64,000 nucleotides of DNA. Origin: Cyclina sinensis. Its lineage: Eukaryota > Mollusca > Bivalvia > Venerida > Veneridae. The position numbers and the translations under genes are program-made. The stretch spans positions 3,270,603 to 3,334,602 of the forward strand of contig JAAONU010000013.1 in the NCBI GenBank assembly GCA_012932295.1, given 5' to 3'. Positions 38,956 to 49,215 of this stretch are shown here, in pieces (position 1 is the stretch's first letter; the number at the start of each line of letters is the position of its first letter). The notes beneath the pieces are model-generated. The model ran no database searches, had not been told where the DNA came from, and worked only from the letters and a program-made list of their open reading frames with translations.

Positions 38956-40374
38956 AGGGGGCCATGATGGCCCTAGTTCGCTCACCTGAGTACTTTGCTT
39001 GAGGGTCTACCGTTAAGCAAACATCAGATGCAACATTACATTTTCTAATGGAAGATATTCAAAGATCTCATATCTTATAAAAAATCAATGGGGCAGAGGC
39101 AATTTCGTGATAACAGCTTAGCTGCAGTGGCCATTTTGTTCAATGGAGCAGAACCGTTTAAGCAATTTTAACGCAGGGGTATGTAAGGAACATGTCAGTG
39201 AAATTTGATGGAAAATTACCTTGCCATTGAGGAGATGCTGTTTTATTTCTTTTCTATTTTTAACTTTTGCAGCCCTTATGTGCAATGGAGCGAAACGGTT
39301 TGAGCAATTTTAGAAAAGGGCTATATAAGGAACATTTCTGTCAAATTTGGTTTATGGAGCGGATGTGGTCCAGTGGTAACGCGCTGGACTGGTATACCAG
39401 GGGTCCCGAGTTCGATCCCCCGCTCCTCCACTAACATTACTAATAGTCTTTCGGATGAGACTTTAAACCGAGGTCCTATGTATCAGTGCTATACACTGAG
39501 CATGTAAAAGAACCAGGAGTGTCTCTGGAATGGGATGCTTTCTGTATCTTGCACTACCCCCACAACATAAAATAACTAATCTCTCCAGGGGGCGTCGGTC
39601 ATATGGGCAACCGGTACCGACGATAAATAAGCTTAAATAGATAGAATTTGGTTTAAAATGGCCAAGTGGTTTTGGAGGAGTTGTCATTTGAAGCCAAATA
39701 TTGACAAAAATCTATTTTAAGCTCTGGCGGTCATTTTGTTCAATGGAGCGGAACCATTTTAGCAATTCTAAAAGAGGGCTATGTAAGGAACATTTCTGTG
39801 AAATTTGGTGGAAAATCACCCAGCCATTCAGGAAAAGTTGTTGTTTTAATTTTTTTTTAGTTTAAGCTTTTGCAGCCCTTATGTGCAATGGAGCGGAACG
39901 GTTTGAGCAATTTTAGAAAAGGGCTTTATAAGGAACATTTCTGTCAATTTTGATAAAAATGGCCAATTGGTTTTGGAGGAGATGTCATTTGAAGCCAAAT
40001 ATTGACAAAAATCTATTTTTAGCTCTGGTGGCCATTTTGTTCAATGATATGAAACCCTTTTAGCAATTCTAAAAGAGGGCTATGTAAGGAACATTTCTGT
40101 GGAATTTGGTGGAAAATCACCCAACCATTTAGGAGATGTTTTTTTAATTTTTTTCTCTATTTTTAGCTTTTGCAGCCCTTATGTGCAATGGAGCGGAAAG
40201 GTTTGAGCAATTTTAGAAAAGGGCAATATAAGAAACATTTCTATAAAGTTTGGTTAAAAAAAGCTTTGTGGTTTTGGAGGAGATGTCATTTAAAGTAAAC
40301 TGTTGACGACTGACGACTGACGCTGGACACAGAGTGATCACAATAGCTCACCCTGAGCATTTGCTTAAAATAAA
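38947..40374 (-). mobile_element. Large dispersed repeat, family B, copy 1 (interrupted by a SINE)
   Basis: One end reads gggccatgatggcccta, then tcacctgagtactttgcttg; the other end reads gtgatcacaatagctcaccc. The reverse complement of both ends occurs at 53444-56582. Internally a ~210-300-base unit (ccattttgttcaatgga..., gggctatgtaaggaacattt) is repeated several times. There is no coding sequence. A SINE sits at 39355-39644. Confidence 0.7.
39355..39644 (+). mobile_element. Intact 290-bp tRNA-derived SINE with V-SINE-like core
   Basis: The head resembles tRNA-Thr (loop CTGGTAT, anticodon GGT) with a B box gagttcgatcc, but the T stem is not properly paired. A core with gtctttcggatgagacttta and aaccgaggtcct follows, a motif I associate with V-superfamily SINEs of fishes and molluscs. 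The tail ends accgacgataaataagctt. An 11-bp duplication aatttggttta (39344-39354 and 39645-39655) flanks it, so its ends are exact. Confidence 0.9.
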
Positions 40375-40879
40375 TAATCATGAGAATATAATAATGAAAA
40401 CAGAATTACAAGTCTGAGCAATAATATTATCAATATTATAAACGGGTGAAAAACTTCAATCTACCCTTGTATGGTGGTTGCCAAAGAAATGTGCACAGAA
40501 TGTGTTTTATTACGCGTATATTCTCTAATTACATGTATTCTTAATTGCATCATATGTTAGATAAACTGTGATAACAATTGATATTTTCTGGAATTCATTA
40601 ACATTTGCTTAAAATGTGCCTACATTTTATGTCTTTTATCAGCATTTGGTAATATATGTAGATTCTTTTAAAAAATTATTGATGATTAAAACTAAACAAA
40701 AATAAATATTTTGTTTGTCTAAATGATTGACCAGATAATTAAGACTGATTGCACATCATTGGTGCCGTTCATCAATACGTTGTTTTGAATTTTCACAAGT
40801 TGTATTATAACGCAACACAGAAACGATAAGTTTAGACTCATTTATTTTACATCGATTGCGATACAAGTTCTTACAACTT

Positions 40880-41045
40880 AGATTCATCACGCTCGATGAC
40901 TGCTTCCTGGGTTCCATACCAGTATTCACGCAGCATGGAGGAATGTGAAGATCGTGAGAGAATTTCGCCTCTGACGGGATTCGAACCCGCGACCTCCAGA
41001 TCTGAATTGGATAACTCAAGGATTTACGTCGTCCCCGAGCGACAT
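40880..41045 (-). mobile_element. tRNA-derived SINE, family C
   Basis: On the minus strand a perfect B box (gcgggttcgaatcccgt) sits about 50 bases from a tRNA-like start. The body includes ccaggaagcagtcatcgagc, a phrase that recurs at 46741 and 52265. Confidence 0.75.
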
Positions 41046-41349
41046 AGAGTTCATGAAGTTTTATTTTGTATGTGGTTATAGTTTCAACTGACAGAACAGA
41101 CAGAGCCTTGAGGATGGGTGATACTCAGTGGATTAATACTGCCTGATCTTTAAGTGAGGCCATACATTGTGTATAGTAATGTTAAACAACAAACAGGAAA
41201 ATAAAACTTAACAAAATTTATTCATCATTTCAATAAACCTACAAATCTTACAAATACATGTAGTTTAGAACATGACATTTACACCTTCGTGTATCTGTTT
41301 GAAATAATTTACTATCTTAAACCTATATCTTTCACTTTGATTTAGAAAG

Positions 41350-41525
41350 AAGTTCTTGCAACTTATATGATCATCATTCAATCAATCAATCCTGGATCCA
41401 AACCAGTACTTGGACCTGGAAAGTCACTGACAAATCTCACCCCTGCTAGAATTTGAACCAGCAACTTCCTGGTTGCAAGTCTGGCACTCTAACCAATCAA
41501 TATTATAACTGCTCCTCCTGTCTCC
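41350..41525 (-). mobile_element. tRNA-derived SINE, degraded
   Basis: Minus strand: ttggttagagtgccagactt, then a B-box-like gctggttcaaattctagca. The downstream body is only loosely like family C. Confidence 0.65.
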
Positions 41526-42215
41526 AATTCTTGTAACAAGGCAACAGTACCAGGACAATTTTAGAAGACCACAGGAAAGCTCACTGTATTGTTAATAAAG
41601 CCTTTTTGTTTATATAAAATGAGAAATGTTTTAACTACCACAAGTATTACTATACAGTCTGTTGAAATGCAAATGTTTAATCCTTTCCTACACCCATTAT
41701 TAAGTGAAACCCCATTTTTAATAATTATGTGTAAACCCGCCCCCCCGCCCCGCGTTTTTTTAAATTCTTTTTTTTGGTCAAATATCATGATGTGATTTTA
41801 TTCATCAGTTTTTAATAATCAGGACTACCTGTGTTGGGAATGGCACACAAACTGGCTTGCATAAAAAGCTCACCACGGTGAGGTTAACCTTAGTTGAGTT
41901 TATTTACGCCAAATTAAACAGACAGCACATGGACACAGCAGAAATAATACAAAGAGGTAAAAACTTAACGCTAACTCCAATTATCAGGAATACATGACCA
42001 TGCTGTTGTTTGACTTTATCAAACTTTTTTCACACACTGAATTTGTAAACAAAATTTAATCTTTCACACTATATCTAAAGCTGAGTCTAGTCTGCATATT
42101 TCACAATCTTATATCTGTTCTTTTCTCTTAACCACAAAACCTAATTTCACTGAACGTAGTGTTGAAATGAGCAAGAATTAGAATTCAATCCAAATAAATA
42201 GAAAATTACAGACGA

Positions 42216-45200
42216 TCAAGTGTCATCATCAATTTCTTCTTCATCGCTAAAGTAAGTGTCTTTCTTGTAACGTTTTCTCTTTGGCTCACTTAAGTCTTCA
42301 AATGATATATAACTGGCTGAGGCCTCGTAACTCGCTCCTGCAGATTCCTCCGCAACCTTCTGTTGCTGAAAATGTGGTCGTAAGATGAATTAAACTACTT
42401 TAAAATAACTTCAGTGCTGGGCAATGAAATTTATCAATGACAGAATTAGCGATTTACTAACAGGTGTCTGGTTTACCTCTCCATTTCTTGAGAGAACATG
42501 CAAGAGCAATGACTTGTAAGGGATACCTGTACAAGTAAACCTACTCGACTGGTGGTCATGAAAACAACAACAAATGTTAAAATTAAAGCATTGTGCTAAA
42601 CTAAATTTTACACTGTTATAATATGACCAGTAAAGAAAACTTTAAATGTGAGAAGATAGAAGAGAGATAACTGTGTTACCTGAAACTGTATGGCCGCAGC
42701 TAGACTATCTGCCTTGGGATCCTCTCCAGGTTCATCTGAATCTGACTCTGACCTAACATATATAACCAGTGATGTATTAATAAGGAAAAATCTTGTGTAA
42801 TTAAGGAACTTGAATGAACTGAAGTCTAACATTGCGAGAATAATAAGGTCCATTACAATGACTGATTTTTCTTATTTTGGCTGTTCTTACTGGCAGAACA
42901 TTACTGTTTTAAAGCATTGTTACAGATTTTATACATTATTTTACAGATTTTATACATTATTTTACCTTTAATATTTCCAATTTCACCATTATTACACAAT
43001 ACATTACATACTTTCAAGGAGCCTGAGATGACTAAATTATGACTTGTCATCCAATCACATATAGTAAGTCAAAACAACAGTATAAATGAATCCATCCTTG
43101 AAAACATTTTTCTCAGCAACATAAGTGTCATTGGAAATACTCCTAAGTGAATGAAAATCACACATCTTACATAAAACTGACCCTAATGGAAGACAGAAAA
43201 CTGGCCAAGACCTTGACTTACAGGTCACAGAAATCGCCTTGTTCCTCCCTCTCTCTTTTCTTCTCCTTTTTACTCTTCTTTGGTGGAGGTTCCCTGTCAC
43301 CTAGGATGTTATGTGGACATTTGTAACTAAGGTGCCCTTCCTCCTGGCAACAAAAACAAAATACAGGTAATCAAAATATGGGATTATAAATCATAGGTTT
43401 CTGCTGTAAACATTATGTATGAAGCACTATATCTAAGAGAGCCAAGACTTGATTAGGGCCAGCATAGCAAATGTCCATTTACTTTGTTATATATACATGA
43501 ACTGCTTTCTAAACACAAATTTTGTGTCTAACCCTTATTGATTATGATACAATCTTCCTTTTCCGGTTCAAGTTCAATTTTGTTCTGTTACACAATTTTT
43601 GAAGGCATTTCATTTACATAATTTTGAAGAAAAAAGGCAAACTGTCTTTTGTAATAGCAGTGTATTACTCTTTAATTCCTTGGAGATAGTCAACTTTCTA
43701 GACAGCAGGGCTCTCTGAAATGCTTAAGCGTATTTTTACGCATACTTTCTGCAAAAGGACGCTAAAAAATCTAAGGGTCAGTCTGTAGAACGCATAAAAT
43801 TTCCATTTCCGCTAGAACTACACAAGCAGCTGCTAGTGTTTTAACCTTAAAGGTGAGGCTTCACGCTTGTTAACCGTTACGCATCCTCCAATAATCTTGC
43901 TGACTGCAGCAGAGTTTGCATGTTGTATGATGTAAATCAACCTGTGACAAACATGGCATAATTAATCAGCATTAATTTAGGTGTTGATTACAGCAACCAT
44001 TTGTAGTCATAAATGCTGGTTCGTATTTAATGAATGTTTGACAGATAATTGTTGGAGTTTTGTGTACGCGTTTTTCACAGGTGCCTTCCTTGAAAGACTA
44101 ATTAATGCTACTTGTTTTTTAATTGCTTCTAATTATTTCAATACTAGGAATAATTGGTGGAAAAGGACTTTTCCATCAGTTAGAAATGTTAAAACTGTTA
44201 ATGTGATTTAACTTGTGTTTTTATTAATAAGTTGAAACAGATACTGTAATTCTTGATTTTTTAATGTTGGGATATAGTTAGGGTGTTAAAACAGGACTCC
44301 ACATTTGTTTCTTGGGACTCTCATATTTTTAAATTTGGGAGTCCTTGACTCCTACTTAAGAAATCCTAGTGAGAGCCCTGTAGACAGACTGGTAACATGG
44401 TTCAACCATATGCCTTTTATTCAGGCAAACCTGGAGTACTTCAACTTCTGTTAATGGCTAAAAATTCAGTTTCACTTATCTGATAACAACTTATCATCCC
44501 CGAGAAAAAAGTATCAACACTATATATTTTATGTTTAAGTTATAGCCTACAAGATATTCTTTGGTAACTAGCTTAAAGATGTATCTAGTGTGATGTGACT
44601 AGAAGTTATGGGATACACTGTACAGCATTCAAGATAAGGTAATCTGACTCTAGAATAGCTTCCCACAGAAGACTAAACAATACAAATCAAAGACAAAATA
44701 AATATGAATGAAAAACTGAAGTGCACATACACCACATTCATAACACTTCGATTTATCGGTGTAGACTTTCTTGCGTATAAACTCTGTGGCTCTTCCATTA
44801 TCTTTAGCTATGGAGCACTTGATTGTTCTACCAAATAACTGGAAACAGAGAATGATAAACATGTTGCATAACAAGTGTCATGGTAACAGAATCTTCTTGA
44901 TAAACTGTAGCTTATCTATGTTGATAATGTTGTTACATAAACATTTACTCATCTCATCTTGTGATGCAAAAATTCTACACTAAACATTCACTTTGACAAA
45001 TATTTCAGTTTTTATTACATTAGGAGTCTGGGCAATGGCTTGTCTTGAACAAACATTTCCTCTTTGAGGTTTAACCCTGAACCTGCTAAATTTTTGTAAA
45101 AGATTTGTCCAGCTTTGAATTTGGAACAGTCCATTCAAAGTTTAAGGGATTTCAATATCAAAATACAAAAATTGAGCTACCAACAGTATAGAGCCTGGTC

Positions 45201-46554
45201 AGACTGCACAGATGTGCAGGCTGGCCTGGCTCTATACTGGTGGCAAAGGCTAATCAATTTCGGTTCCAGCAGAATAAGGGTTGAAGCACACTATCAATGT
45301 AAACATCATTACAATTTGCAGAACTATAAAAGGTGAATAGGAAAATGTGAAAATTCAAGCTTGATCTAAGCTTGTTTCTTCTCCAGATGTAGTACTATAC
45401 GAGGATTTACTCATATCTACTCATATCTTAAGCTCTTTCTTACACCAATCAAGGGACTTTAGCTGGTCATCATATTTCTGTAGTAGTTAAACTATTCTAT
45501 TTACAGAAAAAAGCAAAACAAAAAAAAAACAAAAAAACAATGCCAGTTCTATTACTTAATTCTTTTACAGTCTGCAAAATAAGAATTAGTACAGTTGAAA
45601 TAGAAATTTACCTACAAATATAAACATTGTGCATGGATATATGTATTTTGTACCTGTGTTTTGTTAAGAGCCCTCACAGCCTGATATGCAGAATCTCTTT
45701 GCAGGAAAAGAACGAAGGCAACACCTTTACTCTTTCTTGTTACTTTATCCCTCACTATTGTCACTCTGGAAGTATAAATACAAAAACATCTATGGAAGTT
45801 GCTTTAAACATTATCTTAACACTGAACCAAAGTGTAAGGCTAGCCTTAACTATGAGCAATACTCATAGGCAATGTCTCTGAGTTTTCCTAAGTTTTCATT
45901 TCAAATGCAGGTGGAAGAAGGCAATTCAGTTTTCAGAAGAATGATGGATAATGTTAGAACATTTTTCTCCAAACATACAGGTTGACTGTTTTAATCCTAT
46001 CAGTTGAATATATTGTTAAATTTAGGGTATGCCCCTTTAAAGATTTTTATTATCTCTTTCATGTTAAGTAATGATTCAAACAATATCATTTACATTTATA
46101 TGGTTTTGAATGAAATGGAATGCCCTAAATTTTGGAGTAAGCCTCTTAAGATTTTGAAAAATATCCAGCTAACTGGACATACAAATGTATCAAGCTGAGT
46201 ATTAAAGTAACACTAACAGTAATTTTATAAAAAATGTCGAACTGCATGTCCAACTGTATATAATACTTCGTTTTTCCACTCAAATAATTGCAAAACATCT
46301 AGAAAAGCTCAAACAAAAAACAATGAATTGATTCATGACTTTTAAAATTACATTTGAAAAAAAATCCAAACCTTATCATTGTCTTTTATAATTTTTGTAA
46401 GGAAAAAACAGAACAAAACGGGCTTCCTCTGGAAAACTTACTTGACAACTTTTCCGTACTTTTCAAATATTTTGTGTAGATCATTGTTGGTCAGTGAGAA
46501 TGGAAAATTTGATACGTAGATTGTACTTTTGCTAGGAGCAATACCTCCACTCAT
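42216..46554 (-). CDS. ZCRB1: Zinc finger CCHC-type and RNA-binding motif protein 1 (U11/U12 snRNP 31 kDa protein)
   Basis: Component of the U11/U12 di-snRNP that recognises minor (U12-type) introns in the nucleus. Coding exons on the minus strand: 46554-46442, 45765-45654, 44838-44731, 43343-43222, 42752-42680, 42365-42216 (stop TGA). Phases join to 225 aa; human ZCRB1 is 217. The RRM occupies about residues 10-88, with RNP2 IYVSNF (12-17) and RNP1 KSKGVAFV (49-56). A CCHC knuckle follows: C107, C110, H115, C120. Then come a lysine-rich stretch, an acidic [10 protein letters not shown] segment and a C-terminus with [11 protein letters not shown], all as in the animal family. The donor of the third exon is the second of two overlapping GT sites, chosen because it keeps the knuckle in frame. 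An acceptor-like site just upstream (exon starting near 46585) implies a separate 5' UTR exon. A possible poly(A) signal on this strand lies at 41899-41904. Confidence 0.96.
43079..43196 (-). repeat. Fragment shared with 33139-33254, inverted
   Basis: About 115 bases in ZCRB1 intron 4 are nearly identical, in reverse, to part of the dispersed repeat at 32925-33600. It starts only about 25 bases past the donor site at 43222. Confidence 0.85.
43706..44380. mobile_element. 675-bp hAT-like non-autonomous element in ZCRB1 intron 3
   Basis: Short inverted ends CAGGGCTCTC and GAGAGCCCTG, with the CAGGG start common in hAT elements. It is flanked by tagacag on both sides (43699-43705 and 44381-44387). 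Seven bases is one short of the usual 8-bp hAT duplication. No transposase frame is present. Confidence 0.8.
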
Positions 46555-46740
46555 GTTTCTTGATGTTCTTACATTTTCAAACAACCTGGATTAAATTAAA
46601 AAATGAATATGATAAAATGTTAGGATTTGCAAGATTAGAAAATGTTGGTAAAAAGAAATTGTAAACATCTGGTTTTGGTCGGTTTTTCCTTAAGGTCAAA
46701 CCTTTTTTGGGGGGGAGATAGACAAAGCATTCTAAGTCCC

Positions 46741-47525
46741 ACTAGATGACTGCTTCCTGGGTGTTTTAACCAGTAATCACACCAGTGCAGGGTTTCCCCC
46801 AGGATTTCAGGAAGGGTCGTCGCAGGAAAGACTGATTTTTTATCTGTTTTGTCACACGCCGCTGCAACGCACTCATATATACATGTAATTTACAATGGTG
46901 TATATCTGTATATTACATGTACATACATCAATTTTGATTCTCACTTAAATAAATAAATCAACAAATGTAACAGTTCTTCACTCTTTAATGTCTTTCTTTT
47001 TTTAAAACCTTGGTAATAAACAGGAGTATAAACCGTTCCATAATTGAAAAATTGACAGCCGCCATTATGAAGATCAAGTGACTGTCCACCATTAAAGGAC
47101 TGCAAAATCTCGCTTTGATGCTTAAGTTCCGTAAAAATCTGTTTAACTTTAGTACATTTCAAGGTGACATGCTGCCTTATATCCCGCGCATTTTGTTGCA
47201 GAATTAATATCATTTTATTTTATTGAATTATTATTACTATTTTGTATGTTCTATTCCCGATTGGTTAACTTGCAAAGCTGTTGATGCTGTCAATTATCGG
47301 AGTGATTAGCTGTCTCTTGTGTATTGGGAATAGGGGGTTTTCATACTGATAACGCTGTCATTAGGTACACAAGTCGCTGCGGGAGATGAGGCATGTTGGG
47401 CAAATTAAAGCATGTCGCAAATTTGGTCCTGAAATTATGGCTTGTCGCATGCGACTGGAGATAATGGCCTGGGGGAAACCCTGCAGTGTGGATTGTGGAA
47501 GTCGAAAGAGAACCCTCACTTCTGG
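46741..47525 (-). mobile_element. SINE (family C) split by a palindromic element
   Basis: SINE sequence (atgactgcttcctgggtgtt...) stops at 46783 and resumes at about 47485 (cagtgtggattgtggaagtc). Between them lies 46784-47484, whose ends are inverted: cagggtttcccccagg and cctgggggaaaccctg. The bases cagtg repeat on both sides of the insert. Confidence 0.75.
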
Positions 47526-47734
47526 TGGATGGGACAGTTCTCTTTTTTAAAATGTTTGTTAAAGGTGATGTAACCATTAACTAAATTAGCTAAATATATT
47601 TTCCTGTACTCTCTCAGACTCAGTATTGCAACATCAAGGTATTTCTTATTTGCCCTAAAGCAACACCTTAGAAGTTAGCTACAATGAAAGCAAATGCCAT
47701 TTTCCTTTTTTTGCTTAATCACATAAAATGCTGA

Positions 47735-48683
47735 GGTACCCTGCTGATTCGGACCATTTTCTTGGCTGATTCGGACCACTTTCTTGGATGCTTTGGACCA
47801 TTTGATTAAAGTTCAGTACATATTTATTTGAACATTTTTGATAATAATATACCTATTTTTGATACGTATCTGGCTTATATTTGGGTAATTATCCAGTTTA
47901 ATGCTGATAATTTGGTATTAATTATTACACTAAGTTCGTCTACTTTTTTTTAGCATTGTGAGACTACATAGAAGATATCTTCATATTCGTGATGATCATG
48001 AACATACCATTTAAAATAAAAGTCAATCAAAAGATGAAGAAAATTCTGTATTTTCAATCTTTAATCGTATTATATTTATATTTTCAATTAACATTATTCA
48101 CAAACAGTGAAATGTTTAACAATATAATATGTCACATGAAATGTAGCAATAATGCATTAAGCAAAATAACAAATTTACAACTTAAGTGTTAGTTAAAGCA
48201 AATGTGTTGTAACTAATTAATTTCTCACACAATTACAATCAAAGTTGGGCATTTACAGTTACTTTAGAATGTATTGATTAAAGTGCATATAACTAATTAT
48301 TTTTTTCACATATTGGCTACAAATATTATTATTATTATTCTTAATATTACAAGCATTGACATACTGGACTTACTATATCAAACTGTGAATTTAACAAAAT
48401 AAACGTAATAAATATGACCACAAATTTTCTGCAAAGCACACATCATGGGCCAAATACAATCAAATTAAGCCAGATACGTATCAAAAATAGGAGGTTACTC
48501 ACTGAAAAAAATTGTTATAAATGAGGAATAATATTCATTTAAGTGGTCCAAATATGCTACACTTATTGTACGAATCAGCCAAGAAAGTATTTCAAATCAG
48601 CCAAGGAAGTGGTCCGAATGAGCCAAGGTGGGGCCGAATCTACCTGGGTCTGAATCAGCCAAGGTCCAAATCAGCAGGTATTC
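47735..48683. mobile_element. 950-bp foldback-type element
   Basis: The ends read taccctgctgattcggacc and, inverted, ggtccaaatcagcaggta. The motif ttggctgattcggacca is repeated inside both arms. A second inverted pair is nested further in: tttttgatacgtatctggct (47856) against agccagatacgtatcaaaaa (48467). Flanking TA dinucleotides are the only candidate target duplication. There is no coding content. Confidence 0.75.
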
Positions 48684-48711
48684 AACGCTCACTTCTGAGT
48701 TCTATGTTCTG

Positions 48712-48870
48712 TAGTGGACACCGGGTATATAAAGCATTTCCAACAGCCTAGCTATTGGGCTTTAGTGACATGGTTGGAGTGTCTGGAAAGTTTCCTGAGT
48801 TAAGCAACGTTATCTATGGTAAGTACTTGGATGGATGTCCCAAATTGAGCTCATAGGCCAGATTACTACA
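48712..48870 (+). mobile_element. 5S-rRNA-related repeat, copy 1
   Basis: It contains gagttaagcaacgttatct and agtacttggatggatg, which match the internal promoter of 5S rRNA (A box, intermediate element, C box) and its surroundings. The rest does not form a full 5S gene. Confidence 0.75.
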
Positions 48871-49046
48871 ATTGTGGCATTGGTAATTCTATGAATCATT
48901 GCCGGCTCTTTACCTTGGTTAGTGCCTGTGTGCACTGGGAGTGCAGTGTGTAGTTGAGTCCCTTGCAAAGCTGGAGCGGAATGGGGTCTCTGTAGGAATG
49001 TATACAGTAGATGCCCAGCTAATAAAGGTTTAAGAGGGGAGGAGTG

Positions 49047-49215
49047 TAGTGGACACTGGGTATAAAAGGCATTTCCATCAACCACACTGTTGGGCTAGCT
49101 CTTAAGTGACATGGTTGGAGTGTCTGGAATGTTTGCTAAGTTAAGCAACGTTATCTATTGCTAGTACTTGGATGGGTGTCCCAAATTGAGCGTATAGGCC
49201 AGGTTACTACAGTTC
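49047..49215 (+). mobile_element. 5S-rRNA-related repeat, copy 2
   Basis: Direct repeat of the 48712 copy, 335 bases downstream, with taagttaagcaacgttatct and agtacttggatgggtg. The C-box-like part is closer to true 5S than in copy 1. Leading sequence tagtggacactgggtataaa is also shared. Confidence 0.8.

Noticed and set aside
39355..39430. Possible functional tRNA-Thr (GGT)
   Set aside because: The T stem does not pair properly, the anticodon stem has a mismatch, and the sequence continues into a SINE core and tail with flanking target duplications.
43055..43300. 81-codon frame covering a ZCRB1 exon and beyond
   Set aside because: It is the fourth ZCRB1 exon read into the intron in another frame; the spliced frame is the supported one.
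42216..46554. U12-type introns in the ZCRB1 gene, which would be self-regulatory
   Set aside because: All five donors are ordinary GT sites (gtaag, gtaca, gtatg, gtaag, gtaac) without the extended ATCCTT consensus.
48763..48845. Genuine 5S rRNA gene
   Set aside because: Only the internal promoter region resembles 5S; the 5' and 3' parts needed to form the molecule do not.
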